A stretch of 44,126 bases of DNA from an uncultured Pelagibacteraceae bacterium (GCA_902569615.1 CACFUX010000009.1:1-44126), one strand, 5' to 3'; positions 9,651 to 20,100 are shown, numbered from the stretch's first letter. Numbers and translations: made by a program. Notes: generated by a model not told the origin, from the letters alone.

Positions 9651-10253
9651 CTAGTAGAGATTTTGAGCAGCTACCATAGATAACAACATTGGTAAAGATA
9701 GCAGAGTATTAGTTCTTGAAGCGATTAAAGCCTTTTTAGCAGCTGCAGGCTTTTCTTCAGCTGCAACCTCAACAATGCCCAATACTTTTTTTTGATTTGG
9801 CCAAATAATAAACCAAACATTAAAAGCCATAATCAATCCAAGCCACATACCTATTCCAATAGCAGTATATTTTCCTCCACCAGATCCAATACCTAAAGTC
9901 ATAGCTTCATGAGCGTATCCACTTAAATATGCTACTATCAAACCAGTTACAATTGTTGCTACAGCAGCCCATCTGAACCAGAATAAAGCAGCTGGCGCTA
10001 TTACTTTAGTTATTGCTGGTTTTTGTTCATCTGTGATCTTTCCCATGTTAGGAACTTGAACAAAATTAAAATACCATAATAATCCAATCCACATTATTCC
10101 TGCTAGAACATGTAAATATCTAAATAACCAACTCCAAAACAGCGTATCAAAAGCAAAACCACCATTAGCAAAAAATAAGTACACAAATAACAATACTGCT
10201 AATATCAGCGATGTATGAATTACCTTTGATAAAGATCCAAAAAAATCACTCAT
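9651..10253 (-). CDS. urate-oxidase-N-like (PuuD-type) multi-pass membrane protein, no cytochrome domain
   Basis: The 200-residue protein has about five hydrophobic helices and resembles the membrane part of PuuD-type proteins (Urate_ox_N family). A helix with a conserved His, reading RYLHVLAGIMWIGLLWYFNF, is followed by VPNMGKITDEQ and a WFRWAA segment. Full PuuD has more helices and a C-terminal cytochrome c domain with CxxCH. Neither is present here, so a urate hydroxylase role is doubtful. Free-living oligotrophs of this group carry such short forms, probably as heme or quinone-associated membrane proteins, but that is inference. The codons are richer in GC than those of the neighbours, which may reflect high expression. 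Confidence 0.7.
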   Translation of the reverse strand: MSDFFGSLSKVIHTSLILAVLLFVYLFFANGGFAFDTLFWSWLFRYLHVLAGIMWIGLLWYFNFVQVPNMGKITDEQKPAITKVIAPAALFWFRWAAVATIVTGLIVAYLSGYAHEAMTLGIGSGGGKYTAIGIGMWLGLIMAFNVWFIIWPNQKKVLGIVEVAAEEKPAAAKKALIASRTNTLLSLPMLLSMVAAQNLY

Positions 10254-10283
10254 ACTATTATTATATACGAAAAAAATCTTTTT

Positions 10284-13160
10284 TTAAGCAGTTTTTTTAT
10301 ATTTATTATTAAGAACATTTTTAAGAAATTGTCCTGTATAACTTTCTTTAACATCACAAATTTCTTCAGGTTTACCTTCTGCTACTATTTGACCACCTTT
10401 AACACCACCTTCGGGACCCATATCAACAATATAATCTGCAGTTTTTATCACATCTAAGTTATGTTCAATAACAACAACGCTATTTCCAGTAGCAACAAAA
10501 GTATGTAAAATTTCTAATAATTTTTTAATGTCATGTTGATGTAATCCTGTTGTTGGTTCATCTAATATGTACATTGTTCTACCAGTTGATCTTTTTGATA
10601 ATTCTTTAGCAAGTTTTATTCTTTGAGCTTCTCCACCTGATAATGTAGTAGCTTGCTGTCCAATTTTTATATAACCAAGTCCTACTTTTTTTAAAGTTAA
10701 AAGCTTAGATCTTATATTTGAAATATTTTCAAAATATTCACATCCTTCATCAACAGTCATGTTTAACACATCCGCTATACTTTTATCTTTAAATTTTACT
10801 TCTAAAGTTTCTCTATTATATCTTGTTCCTTTACACTCATCACACTGGACATATACATCTGGTAAAAAATGCATTTCATATGTAATTACACCATCACCTT
10901 CACATGCTTCACATCTGCCGCCTTTTACATTAAACGAAAATCTTCCAGGCTTATAACCTCTACTTTTAGACTCTGGGAGTCCTGTAAACCAATCTCTTAT
11001 AGGTCCAAATGCACCTGTATATGTTGCTGGATTTGACCTTGGGGTTCTACCAATTGGAGATTGATCTATATCTATAACTTTATCAATTAGCTCAATTCCT
11101 TTAAATCCTTTAAATGGTTTTGGTATTTTTCTCGATTTATTATTATTGAGAGTAAGGTTTAATGCATTATAAAGAGTTTGCAAAATCATAGTTGATTTTC
11201 CACTTCCAGAAACTCCAGTAACACATGTAAAACTTCCTAGTGGAATTTTTAAATTAACATTTCTAAGATTGTTACCAGTAGCTCCTGTAATTTCTAAAAA
11301 TCTACCATTTTTTGCCAATCTTCTATTTTTTGGAATTGGAATAAAATATTTATTTGATAAATATTTACCTGTTATACTCTTTTCATTTTTTATAATTTCG
11401 TTAAAACTACCTTCAACAACTATTTGTCCACCATTGTTTCCTGCTTCTGGACCCAAATCAATGATATGATCAGCATTTTCCATTGTTTCTGTATCGTGCT
11501 CAACAACAATTACTGTATTACCTAAATCTCTTAATCTTTTTAATGCATTAATTAACTTTATGTTATCTTTTTGATGAAGACCAATTGATGGTTCATCTAA
11601 AACATATAAAACACCAGTAAGTCCTGATCCTATTTGTGATGCCAGTCTAATTCTTTGTGACTCTCCTCCAGATAAAGTTCCTGACTCTCTTGATAATGTC
11701 AAATAATCTAAACCTACATTTAATAAAAAATCTAATCTTTCATTAATTTCTTTTAATATATGTTCAGCAATTTTAAGTTGAGTACTATCTAGTTTTTCTT
11801 CAAGAGACTTAAACCATGAAATTGCATCTAATATAGATTTTTCTGTGACTTCACTTATATTTAATTTATCTATCTTTACACATAATGCTTCATCTTTAAG
11901 TCTATAACCATTACATTTTTCACACTTAGTATCTGATTGATATTGAGAAATTTCCTCCCTTTTCCAATCGCTATCTGTTTCTAAGTATCTTCTTTCTAGA
12001 TTGTTAATTACTCCTTCAAAAGTTTTTTTATGAGAATATTTTTCATATCCGTCGTCATAACTAAACTTTATTTCTTCATCATCTGATCCATAAAGAATTA
12101 TATCTTTAATTTTTTTGGGCAATTTCTCCCATTTGTTATCAAGAGAAAAACCATAATGTTTGGATATAGAGGCTAAAGTTTGCGCATAGTATAATGTTGT
12201 AGTTTTAGCCCATGGCACAATAGCACCGTCAGCGATTGATTTTTTTTCATTAGGAATAACTAAGTTAGGATCGACGTTTAATTTTACCCCAATACCATCA
12301 CATTCTTCACAAGCACCATAGGGGCTATTAAATGAAAAAAGTCTTGGCTCAATCTCTTCAATTGTAAATCCACTTTCTGGACATGCAAATTTTGTTGAGA
12401 AAATTATTTTTTCAACTTTTCTAAACTTTTTTGGCAAAGTTTCATTTTCATATTCAACAAATAATAGTCCATTAGATAAATTTACTGCAGTTTCTACACT
12501 TTCAGCTAATCTATTTCCTAAAGACGAATTGATAACTATACGATCAACTAAAACTGATAAATCGTGTTTAACTTTTTTATTTAATTCTGGAGCATCATCA
12601 ATTTCATATAATTTATTATCAATTTTAATTTTTCTAAAACCTCTTTTTTTATACGATAAAATTTCTTTTCTATATTCACCTTTACGACCTCTAACAACAG
12701 GTGAGTATAGATAAATAGTAGATTTTTTTGGCAACTCTTTAATTTTGTCTACAATTTGACTAATAGTTTGTGATGTAATTGGTTTACCTGTAAATGGTGA
12801 ATAGGGTATTCCGGCTCTAGCATACAAAACCCTCATATAATCATATATCTCTGTGACTGTAGCTACTGTTGATCTAGGATTTTTTGATGTATTTTTTTGT
12901 TCAATTGATATTGCAGGACTTAGACCTTCAATTAGATCAACTTTTGGCTTTTTCATTTTGTCTAAAAATTGCCTTGCGTATGCAGATAAACTCTCGACAT
13001 ATCTTCTTTGACCTTCAGCATATATAGTATCAAACGCTAAAGATGATTTTCCTGACCCGGATAGACCTGTTATGACTACAAATTTTTCTTTTGGAATTTG
13101 AAGAGAAATATTCTTCAAATTATGTTCTTTTGCGCCCTTAATAACTATCTTTTTAAGCAT
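10284..13160 (-). CDS. uvrA: excinuclease ABC subunit A
   Basis: UvrA is the damage-sensing ATPase of nucleotide excision repair and loads UvrB onto lesions. The 958-residue protein has two ABC modules. The first Walker A is [19 protein letters not shown] near residue 33 and the second [13 protein letters not shown] near residue 645, and each has an LSGGE signature. The C-terminal zinc module (CEACEGDG then CDECKGTRY) is intact. The first module reads CPES then CEEC, with one Cys replaced by Ser, a form I believe is common in alphaproteobacteria. The divergent 91-nt gap to ssb is AT-rich, and I see no GTTC-N7-GTTC LexA box in it. Confidence 0.98.
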   Translation of the reverse strand: MLKKIVIKGAKEHNLKNISLQIPKEKFVVITGLSGSGKSSLAFDTIYAEGQRRYVESLSAYARQFLDKMKKPKVDLIEGLSPAISIEQKNTSKNPRSTVATVTEIYDYMRVLYARAGIPYSPFTGKPITSQTISQIVDKIKELPKKSTIYLYSPVVRGRKGEYRKEILSYKKRGFRKIKIDNKLYEIDDAPELNKKVKHDLSVLVDRIVINSSLGNRLAESVETAVNLSNGLLFVEYENETLPKKFRKVEKIIFSTKFACPESGFTIEEIEPRLFSFNSPYGACEECDGIGVKLNVDPNLVIPNEKKSIADGAIVPWAKTTTLYYAQTLASISKHYGFSLDNKWEKLPKKIKDIILYGSDDEEIKFSYDDGYEKYSHKKTFEGVINNLERRYLETDSDWKREEISQYQSDTKCEKCNGYRLKDEALCVKIDKLNISEVTEKSILDAISWFKSLEEKLDSTQLKIAEHILKEINERLDFLLNVGLDYLTLSRESGTLSGGESQRIRLASQIGSGLTGVLYVLDEPSIGLHQKDNIKLINALKRLRDLGNTVIVVEHDTETMENADHIIDLGPEAGNNGGQIVVEGSFNEIIKNEKSITGKYLSNKYFIPIPKNRRLAKNGRFLEITGATGNNLRNVNLKIPLGSFTCVTGVSGSGKSTMILQTLYNALNLTLNNNKSRKIPKPFKGFKGIELIDKVIDIDQSPIGRTPRSNPATYTGAFGPIRDWFTGLPESKSRGYKPGRFSFNVKGGRCEACEGDGVITYEMHFLPDVYVQCDECKGTRYNRETLEVKFKDKSIADVLNMTVDEGCEYFENISNIRSKLLTLKKVGLGYIKIGQQATTLSGGEAQRIKLAKELSKRSTGRTMYILDEPTTGLHQHDIKKLLEILHTFVATGNSVVVIEHNLDVIKTADYIVDMGPEGGVKGGQIVAEGKPEEICDVKESYTGQFLKNVLNNKYKKTA

Positions 13161-13251
13161 ATTTTTAGTTGCTTTATTTTAATTAAATTAATATTCAAGT
13201 AAAAATGTGTTATATATATACATTAATCAAATCAAAAAAATTTAATTTTAT

Positions 13252-13701
13252 ATGGCAGGTAGTTTAAATAAAGTATTATTAATAGGTCGATTAGGCGCAG
13301 ATCCAGAAATTAAGCAAATGGTTAACGGTAAAAGTGTAGCTAGGTTAAGTTTGGCTACAAGCCAGTCTTGGAAGGATAAAAATACAGGTGAAAAAAAGGA
13401 AAAAACTGAGTGGCATAGAATTGTTGTATTTAATGAGGGTCTAGTTAATGTAGTACAGCAATACTTAAAAAAAGGTGCACAAGTTTATATAGAAGGTCAG
13501 CTAAGCACTAGAAAATGGAAAGATGAAAAAACTGGACAAGATAAATATTCAACCGAAGTTTTAATTCAAGGATTTAATTCATCCTTAACAATGCTTGGTG
13601 GAGGAAGTCAAAATCAAGTTTCTTCTCAAGATGCTAAAGAAAATTTCAATCAAGATTCTCCACCATCACAAAATGATCTTGATGATGATATTCCATTTTA
13701 G
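13252..13701 (+). CDS. ssb: single-stranded DNA-binding protein
   Basis: SSB coats single-stranded DNA and recruits replication and repair enzymes. The 149-residue protein has the OB fold at about residues 4-112, starting [18 protein letters not shown] and including the conserved [11 protein letters not shown] short flexible linker with Gln/Ser follows. The acidic tip DDDIPF is the docking peptide for partner proteins. It lies divergent to uvrA and 5 nt before gyrA. The uvrA/ssb divergence followed by gyrA is a standard alphaproteobacterial arrangement. Confidence 0.97.
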   Translation: MAGSLNKVLLIGRLGADPEIKQMVNGKSVARLSLATSQSWKDKNTGEKKEKTEWHRIVVFNEGLVNVVQQYLKKGAQVYIEGQLSTRKWKDEKTGQDKYSTEVLIQGFNSSLTMLGGGSQNQVSSQDAKENFNQDSPPSQNDLDDDIPF

Positions 13702-13706
13702 TATTT

Positions 13707-16286
13707 ATGCAAAAAGACGAAATTTCTAAAAACAAAAATATAAAACCAATAACAATGTATGATGAAATGAGTTCATCATATTTATCTTACGCAATGAGCG
13801 TAATAATTAGTAGAGCTCTTCCTGATATAAGAGATGGTCTTAAACCAGTTCATAGAAGAATAATATATGCAATGCATAAAGGTGGTTTTGATTGGTCAAA
13901 GCAATATAGAAAATCAGCAAGAATAGTTGGAGATGTTATAGGTAAATATCATCCTCATGGAGATCAAGCTGTTTATGATGCATTAGTAAGAATGGTTCAA
14001 GATTTTTCTATGAGCTTACCTCTAATTGATGGACAAGGAAATTTTGGTTCAATTGACGGGGATCCACCAGCAGCTATGAGATATACAGAAACAAGATTAT
14101 CAAAAATATCTCAGTACTTAATAGAAGATATAGAAAAAAATACAGTTGATTTTAAAAGTAATTATGACGAAACAGAACAAGAACCTACAGTTTTACCATC
14201 TCAATATCCAAACTTACTAGTAAATGGAGCTGGTGGTATAGCTGTTGGAATGGCAACCAGCATTCCACCGCATAATTTAGGTGAAGTTATTGATGGAGCT
14301 CTTGCTTTAATTAATAATAAAGACATAAAAATTAGCGATTTAATGAAACATATACCTGGACCAGATTTTCCTACTGGTGGAATTATTATTGGTAAAAAAA
14401 TTATTAAAGAAGGTTATAAAACAGGTAGAGGTTCTTTTAAAATTAGAGGTGAAATATCTGTTGAAAATTTAAAAAATAATAGAGATAGACTTGTCATTAC
14501 ATCAATACCATATCAAATTAACAAATCTGTTTTAAATGAAAGAATTGCTGATTTAGTAAGAGAAAAAAAAATAGAAGGTATTAGAGATATAAGAGATGAG
14601 TCAAATAGAGAGGGTATCAGAGTTGCTATTGATTTACGCTCAGGCGTAGAACCAGAAACCATAAAAAGGCAATTATTTAAATTTACATCAATAGAAAGTT
14701 CATTTGGATTTAATACATTAGCAATAGTTGATAATAAACCTAAGACTTGTAATCTTAAAGATTTTTTAGATCAGTTTTTAAAATTTAGAGAAGATGTTGT
14801 TATCAAAAAAACAAAATATGATTTAAAAAAAGCTGAAGATAGAGCTCACATATTAATTGGATTATCAATTTCTGTTGAAAACTTAGATAAAGTTATAAAA
14901 ATTATTAGATCTTCCAAAACTCCAGATGAAGCTAAAAAAACTCTTCTTGAAGTTAAATGGAAAAGTTCCAAATCTCAGAAATTTATAAAGCTAATCGAAA
15001 ATAAAAAAAGTATAAATCAATATAAACTTTCAGACTCTCAAGTTAGTGCTATTTTAGAACTAAGATTACAAAAACTTACTGCAATTGGTATTAACGAAAT
15101 TGAAATTGAAATAAACAAATTATCAGAATTAATTATTAAATATAAAAAAATTTTAAATTCAAAAAAAGAACTGTTAAACGTTATAAGTAATGAATTAAAA
15201 ACTATTAAAGAAAAATATGCTGTTCCTAGAAGAACAAAAATTATTGATGCTATATTAAATTATGATATTGAAGAAACTATTCAAAAAGAAAGTGTAATTA
15301 TAACTGTTACTTTGCAGGGCTATATAAAAAGAGGTGCTCTTAAGACAGTAAAACAACAAAAAAGAGGCGGTAAAGGAAAAACAGGTATTGTTACTCGTGA
15401 AGAAGATTCTGTGGTTCAAACTCTTTCAGTTAATACACACACGCAGGTTTTGTTCTTTTCTACAGAAGGCTTAGTTTATCGTGTAAAAGCCTGGAAAATT
15501 CCTGAAGGATCACTTAGTTCTAGGGGAAAATCTTTATTTAATATTTTGCCTTTAAAAAATCATCAATCCATAAGTTCTATTATGCCTTTCCCTGATCAAA
15601 ATACTGATTCAAAAGGGATGTACATTATTTTTGCTACAGCTAAAGGCAAAATTAGAAAGAATAATTTGGAAGATTTTTCATCAATAAATACATCAGGAAA
15701 AATAGCAATGAAGCTTGATAATGATGATAAAATTGTTGGTGTTAAGATATGTAAAGATGATCAAGATATAATTTTAAGCACTAAATTAGGTAAATGCATA
15801 AGATTTGAGTCAAAAAAACTTAGAGTTTTTAAAGGAAGATCTTCAAAAGGCATAAAAGGAATTAATTTACAAGAAAATGACAATATTGTTTCGCTATCAA
15901 TTATCGATCACGATAAACAAATTAAAAATGGAAAAAAGTCAAAGCTTGATAAATCTGAATTAAAGGCAAAAGAAAAATTTATATTATCTATAACAGAAAA
16001 TGGTTACGGTAAAAGATCTAATCATAATGATTACAGAGTGACGAATAGAGGTGGAAAAGGAATTATAGGAATTGTAAATTCATCAAGAAATGGAAATGTT
16101 TCCTCTTCATTTCCAGTAAATGAAGGTGATGAAATAATTATTTCTACAAATAAAGGCAGAGTTATAAGAACGGCAGTTAAAGAGATTAGAATTGCAGGTA
16201 GAAATACGCAAGGTGTAAGAATAATTAAATTATCTGGTGAAGAAAAAGTTGTTTCCACTATTAAAATTGATGATAATTTAATTTAA
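13707..16286 (+). CDS. gyrA: DNA gyrase subunit A
   Basis: GyrA is the breakage-reunion subunit of the type II topoisomerase that introduces negative supercoils. The catalytic Tyr126 is in the conserved RYTETRL, and the N-terminal domain is complete. In the quinolone-contact segment, KYHPHGD is followed by Gln87 where E. coli has Ser83; the Asp equivalent of E. coli Asp87 is kept. The C-terminal wrapping domain carries a GyrA-box of the form QKRGGKG, with Lys in place of the second-position Arg of the usual QRRGGKG. This makes a true gyrase more likely than a ParC. The 859-residue length is normal. The stop overlaps the coaD start. Confidence 0.97.
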   Translation: MQKDEISKNKNIKPITMYDEMSSSYLSYAMSVIISRALPDIRDGLKPVHRRIIYAMHKGGFDWSKQYRKSARIVGDVIGKYHPHGDQAVYDALVRMVQDFSMSLPLIDGQGNFGSIDGDPPAAMRYTETRLSKISQYLIEDIEKNTVDFKSNYDETEQEPTVLPSQYPNLLVNGAGGIAVGMATSIPPHNLGEVIDGALALINNKDIKISDLMKHIPGPDFPTGGIIIGKKIIKEGYKTGRGSFKIRGEISVENLKNNRDRLVITSIPYQINKSVLNERIADLVREKKIEGIRDIRDESNREGIRVAIDLRSGVEPETIKRQLFKFTSIESSFGFNTLAIVDNKPKTCNLKDFLDQFLKFREDVVIKKTKYDLKKAEDRAHILIGLSISVENLDKVIKIIRSSKTPDEAKKTLLEVKWKSSKSQKFIKLIENKKSINQYKLSDSQVSAILELRLQKLTAIGINEIEIEINKLSELIIKYKKILNSKKELLNVISNELKTIKEKYAVPRRTKIIDAILNYDIEETIQKESVIITVTLQGYIKRGALKTVKQQKRGGKGKTGIVTREEDSVVQTLSVNTHTQVLFFSTEGLVYRVKAWKIPEGSLSSRGKSLFNILPLKNHQSISSIMPFPDQNTDSKGMYIIFATAKGKIRKNNLEDFSSINTSGKIAMKLDNDDKIVGVKICKDDQDIILSTKLGKCIRFESKKLRVFKGRSSKGIKGINLQENDNIVSLSIIDHDKQIKNGKKSKLDKSELKAKEKFILSITENGYGKRSNHNDYRVTNRGGKGIIGIVNSSRNGNVSSSFPVNEGDEIIISTNKGRVIRTAVKEIRIAGRNTQGVRIIKLSGEEKVVSTIKIDDNLI

Positions 16287-16780
16287 TGAAAAAAACTGCC
16301 ATTTATCCAGGAACATTTGATCCAATAACATTTGGTCATATTGATCTTATACAAAAGTCACTAAAAATTGTTGATAAAATTATAGTGGCAATATCTGACA
16401 GTAATCAAAAAGAATATTTATTTACTTCGGAAGAAAGAATTCAAATTGTTAATAAAGCATTATTTTCTGATTTAAGATTTGATAAAAAAAAAATTAAAGT
16501 AATCTCGTTTAATTCTTTAACAACAGATTTATGCAAAAAATATAATTCTAATATAATATTAAGAGGATTAAGAGCAGCATCTGATTTTGAACATGAATTC
16601 CAGTTAGCTGGGATGAATAGAAAACTTAACAATAAGATCGAAACAATTTTTTTAATGTCAGACTTTAAAAATCAAGTTATTTCTTCAAGACTTATAAAGG
16701 AAATAATAGAACTTAAAGGTGATATTAGAAAGTTTACAACTAAAAGCACAATAATTTCGTTAAAAAAGAAATATGAATAA
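16286..16780 (+). CDS. coaD: pantetheine-phosphate adenylyltransferase
   Basis: CoaD transfers AMP from ATP to 4'-phosphopantetheine, the fourth step of coenzyme A synthesis. The 164-residue protein has the nucleotidyltransferase signature PGTFDPITFGHIDL at residues 8-21, with the (T/H)xGH-type catalytic motif in its FGHI form, and the C-terminal ISSRLIKEI motif that binds ATP. Size and domain are typical. It overlaps gyrA by 1 nt and the cyclophilin gene by 8 nt, so translation of all three is probably coupled. Confidence 0.96.
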   Translation: MKKTAIYPGTFDPITFGHIDLIQKSLKIVDKIIVAISDSNQKEYLFTSEERIQIVNKALFSDLRFDKKKIKVISFNSLTTDLCKKYNSNIILRGLRAASDFEHEFQLAGMNRKLNNKIETIFLMSDFKNQVISSRLIKEIIELKGDIRKFTTKSTIISLKKKYE

Positions 16781-17336
16781 ATATTTAATTAGAATTATAT
16801 TAATATTTATTTTTATAATTTTAAATAATGCAAACGCAAAGGAGAATATAATGATTTTAAAACTTAAAAACGGTGATGTTAAAATAGAACTTTTTGAGGA
16901 TGTAGCACCAAAACATGTTGAAAGAATAAAAAAATTAGCAAACGATGGTTTATATAACAACGTTGTTTTTCATAGAGTTATAGATGGTTTTATGGCTCAG
17001 ACTGGTGATGTAAAATTTGGAAATTCTTCATCAAAAGATTTTGACTTAAGAAGAGCTGGCATGGGAGGATCTGATTTACCAGATTTACCATCTGAGTTTA
17101 ATGATTTACCTCATGAAAAGGGTACTCTTTCTATGGCAAGATCATCAGACCCTAATAGTGCGAATAGTCAATTTTTTATATGTTTTGAACCAGCGCCATT
17201 TTTGGATAGAAATTATACAGTTTTTGGAAAAGTAATAGAAGGCATGGAACATGTAGATAAAATAAAAAGAGGAGACTCAAACAATAATGGTGCTGTTACA
17301 GATCCAGATAAAATTATTAGCTTTAAATCATTATAA
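16773..17336 (+). CDS. cyclophilin-type peptidyl-prolyl cis-trans isomerase, exported
   Basis: This enzyme speeds cis-trans isomerisation of proline bonds during protein folding. The N-terminal 22 residues form a hydrophobic signal peptide ending near NANAKEN, so the mature protein is probably periplasmic. The cyclophilin fold is shown by FHRVIDGFMAQTGD, the segment SMARSSDPNSANSQFFICF that includes the catalytic-face residues, and DRNYTVFGKVIEGM. The 187-residue length fits the bacterial PpiA type. An internal ATG at 16851, after the sequence AAGGAG, looks better placed for ribosome binding and would give a cytoplasmic form without the signal. Use of both starts is possible but unproven. Confidence 0.92.
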   Translation: MNKYLIRIILIFIFIILNNANAKENIMILKLKNGDVKIELFEDVAPKHVERIKKLANDGLYNNVVFHRVIDGFMAQTGDVKFGNSSSKDFDLRRAGMGGSDLPDLPSEFNDLPHEKGTLSMARSSDPNSANSQFFICFEPAPFLDRNYTVFGKVIEGMEHVDKIKRGDSNNNGAVTDPDKIISFKSL

Positions 17337-17344
17337 AAAATTTA

Positions 17345-18454
17345 ATGGCATTAAATTTTAGCTTTAATGTTTTAAATAACGATAAAAACTCAAGATTAGG
17401 ACAAATAAAAACACATAGAGGTATAATTGATACACCTGCATTTATGCCTGTTGGCACACAAGCAACAGTAAAAGGAACATTTATTGATGATATAATAAAG
17501 ACTGGTAGTCAAATTATTCTAGCTAATACATATCATTTAATGCTCAGACCTGGCACTAAAAGAATTTTATCTCAAGGTGGGCTTCACGAATTTATGAATT
17601 GTAAACTTCCTATATTAACCGACTCAGGTGGTTTCCAAGTAATGTCTTTATCAAAATTAAATAAAGTTGATAAAGACAAAGGTGCAATATTTCAATCACA
17701 TATTGATGGAAAAAAATTTATATTAAGTCCAGAAGAAAGTATAAGAGTCCAAACATCACTCAATTCTGATATTTTGATGGTTATGGATGAGTGTCCTAAA
17801 AAAAGTAATGATTATAAAAAAATCAAAAGTTCAATGAACATGTCTATTCATTGGGCAGAAAGATCAAAAGTAGCTTTTGGGAAAAATCCAAAAAAGGCAC
17901 TTTTTGGCATAATTCAAGGAGGTTTGTTTAATGATCTAAGAATAGATTCATTAAATCAATTAATAAATATTGGTTTTGATGGATATGCTGTTGGAGGATT
18001 GGCTGTAGGAGAAAGTCAGAAAGAAATGTTTAAAGTTTTAGATGGCATTGTAAATGTTATGCCCAAAGATAAACCAAGGTATTTAATGGGTGTAGGCACA
18101 CCATCAGATATTCTAGGTGCAGTTAAAAGAGGTATTGATATGTTTGATTGTGTTTTGCCAACACGCTCTGGTAGAACTGGTCTTGCTTTTACTTGGAATG
18201 GAAGAATTAATATACGTAATTCCAAATATAAAAATGATAACAGTCCTCTCGATAATAATACAAACAAATTTAACTTAAATAAATATACTAAGAACTATCT
18301 TAATCATTTGTTTAATACTAACGAAATGCTCGGATCAATGTTATTAACTTTGCATAATGTTAATTTTTACCAAGAGTTAATGAATTCTATTAGAAATAAT
18401 ATTAAAAAAGGTAAATTTCATCAGTTTCACGATAAATATATTAATAAGCTGTAA
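17345..18454 (+). CDS. tgt: queuine/preQ1 tRNA-ribosyltransferase lacking zinc cysteines
   Basis: Tgt swaps guanine 34 for preQ1 in GUN-anticodon tRNAs, the entry step of queuosine modification. The catalytic parts are intact: DSGGFQVMSLSKL with Asp93, the base-binding GGLAVGE segment near residue 217, and GIDMFDCVLPTRSGR with the nucleophile Asp268. The C-terminal region, however, lacks the CxCxxC zinc ligands found in characterised bacterial enzymes. The aligned residues are Thr306, Lys308 and Leu311, while the fourth ligand, His337, and the flanking YLNHL and MLLTLHN motifs are conserved. The 369-residue length is normal, so this is substitution and not truncation. It follows the cyclophilin gene by 8 nt. 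Confidence 0.95.
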   Translation: MALNFSFNVLNNDKNSRLGQIKTHRGIIDTPAFMPVGTQATVKGTFIDDIIKTGSQIILANTYHLMLRPGTKRILSQGGLHEFMNCKLPILTDSGGFQVMSLSKLNKVDKDKGAIFQSHIDGKKFILSPEESIRVQTSLNSDILMVMDECPKKSNDYKKIKSSMNMSIHWAERSKVAFGKNPKKALFGIIQGGLFNDLRIDSLNQLINIGFDGYAVGGLAVGESQKEMFKVLDGIVNVMPKDKPRYLMGVGTPSDILGAVKRGIDMFDCVLPTRSGRTGLAFTWNGRINIRNSKYKNDNSPLDNNTNKFNLNKYTKNYLNHLFNTNEMLGSMLLTLHNVNFYQELMNSIRNNIKKGKFHQFHDKYINKL

Positions 18455-18466
18455 CATTATTTAAGA

Positions 18467-18494
18467 TTGATTAAATAAAAAAAATCAATATAAG
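18467..18494 (+). promoter_or_regulatory. predicted sigma-70 promoter of tRNA-Lys
   Basis: A TTGATT element at 18467-18472 and TATAAG at 18489-18494 are separated by 16 nt. Transcription would start near 18501, a few bases before the mature tRNA end at 18505. The match is good by sequence, but promoter-like pairs are common in DNA this AT-rich. Confidence 0.5.
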
Positions 18495-18504
18495 AAATGT
18501 CGTT

Positions 18505-18580
<76 letters not shown>

Positions 18581-18587
18581 AAAATTT

Positions 18588-19415
18588 TTACACATTCTTA
18601 ATGGGTGGATAACTAATTATTATATCATTTACCCACTCGTTTATTTTTTTTATTCTATTATCTGCAGATGGATGGGTACTCATAAATTCAGGTGGTTGTT
18701 TTCCTTTATTTAATTTTTTCATTCTTTCCCAAAGTTTTGAGGTTTCTCTAATGTCATATCCTGACAATGATGAGAATATTAGACCTAAGTAATCAGCTTC
18801 ACTTTCTTGCTTTCTATTAAAAGGATTCATAATTCCTATTTGGGATAATAGACCAACTGCATTCATACCTGTTGATCTATTTATAGTAGATAGCTTCCCT
18901 CCTGTAGCGATATCAATTATACTAGTTCCAGTCTGTATCAAAACACTTCTGCTAGCTCGTTCAACTGAATGCTTAGCAACAGCATGTGCTATTTCATGAC
19001 CCATTACAGCTGCAAGACCATCTGTATTCTTAGTAACTTCTAAAATCCCACTATAAACAGCTATCTTTCCTCCTGGCATGCACCAAGCATTTTTTACTTT
19101 TTTATTATCTATTAAAATATATTCCCAATCAAAACCTATAGTTGGATCCAAAATATTTGCTCTGTTAAAATATTCACTAATAGATAACTCTATTCTTTTT
19201 CCAATTTCTTTTATTTCATTAAGTTGAGTTTTATCGTCACTTAATTTCTCTTTTTCTTTAATTTTTTCGTAGATTCTTGCAGCCTGTGCATTAAGTTTGT
19301 GCTCAGGTATTAATTTTAATTGTTTTCTTTGGGTAATTGGAACTGAACTGCAAGATGACATACCAATAGATAAGCAGCCACAGCCAAGTACATGTAAAAA
19401 TAGTCTTCTATCCAT
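18588..19415 (-). CDS. M48 family metalloprotease, probable Tat-exported lipoprotein
   Basis: This is a zinc endopeptidase of the M48C/LoiP-BepA group, which degrades or maintains envelope proteins in the periplasm. The active site HEIAH covers residues 140-144 and the third ligand Glu lies in the ESEAD motif around residue 206. The N terminus reads MDRRLFLHVLGCGC, a good match to the twin-arginine consensus (RRxFL). It is followed by a lipobox-like MSSC at residues 19-22, so it is probably a Tat-dependent lipoprotein. The 275-residue length agrees with soluble M48 lipoproteins without added TPR repeats. It is divergent from the DUF502 gene over a 64-nt gap. Confidence 0.93.
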   Translation of the reverse strand: MDRRLFLHVLGCGCLSIGMSSCSSVPITQRKQLKLIPEHKLNAQAARIYEKIKEKEKLSDDKTQLNEIKEIGKRIELSISEYFNRANILDPTIGFDWEYILIDNKKVKNAWCMPGGKIAVYSGILEVTKNTDGLAAVMGHEIAHAVAKHSVERASRSVLIQTGTSIIDIATGGKLSTINRSTGMNAVGLLSQIGIMNPFNRKQESEADYLGLIFSSLSGYDIRETSKLWERMKKLNKGKQPPEFMSTHPSADNRIKKINEWVNDIIISYPPIKNV

Positions 19416-19479
19416 GTATCTAATTTATACGATATACTCGATTTAATCAAAATATTTGCTATAAAGATGATGATCTCAC

Positions 19480-20100
19480 ATGATAAAAAATAAAAAAAAA
19501 AAGTCGTCATTTATAGCTAAGTTAAGAAACTATTTTTTTACAGGTATAATTGTTTTGGTACCTATTGGTTTTACTTTATATTTGACTGTTTTTTTAATAT
19601 CTGTTTCATCGAATTTAATTCCTGAAGAAATAAATCCAAACAATTATTTACCTTTTTCTATACCAGGACTTGAAATTTTACTTTCGATTATTTTTATTAC
19701 TTTTATTGGTGGTCTTTCACTATCTTTTATTGGAAAAAAAATTTTACAATTAATAAATGATTTATTAAAAAAAATTCCAGTGCTAAGGACAATATATTCT
19801 GCAATTGGTCAAATGACCGATTCATTTGCCAATAAGAAAAGTGGAAAAAAAAGTGTGGTTTTAGTTGAATATCCAAGAAAAGGTTCATGGGCTATTGGGT
19901 TTGCTACAAAAGATAATAAAGGTGAAATTTCAAAAAAAACAAACAAAAAATTAGTAAATGTTTTTGTTCCAACTACACCAAATCCAACGAGTGGATTTTT
20001 ATTAATGTTTCCAAGAGATGAAGTTATTTATTTGGATATGTCGTTTGAGGAAGCATCTAAATTTATTGTTTCAGCAGGAACATCAAATCCAAAAAATTAA
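19480..20100 (+). CDS. DUF502 family membrane protein
   Basis: This 206-residue protein belongs to the DUF502 family, whose function is unknown. A Lys-rich N terminus precedes a first helix in YFFTGIIVLVPIGFTLYLTV, the family hallmark, and a second helix lies at about residues 60-85. The conserved IYSAIGQMTDSF and the segment VFVPTTPNPTSGFLLMFPRDEV follow in a soluble domain. Alphaproteobacteria often carry this gene beside recG, as here, where the two converge and overlap by 4 nt. No reliable role can be given. Confidence 0.88.
   Translation: MIKNKKKKSSFIAKLRNYFFTGIIVLVPIGFTLYLTVFLISVSSNLIPEEINPNNYLPFSIPGLEILLSIIFITFIGGLSLSFIGKKILQLINDLLKKIPVLRTIYSAIGQMTDSFANKKSGKKSVVLVEYPRKGSWAIGFATKDNKGEISKKTNKKLVNVFVPTTPNPTSGFLLMFPRDEVIYLDMSFEEASKFIVSAGTSNPKN

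Noticed and set aside
12304..12400. Loss of a Cys in the first UvrA zinc module (CPES in place of CPxC).
   Set aside because: I recall the same Ser-bearing form in many alphaproteobacterial UvrA proteins, so it is probably lineage-typical and not a new zinc loss.
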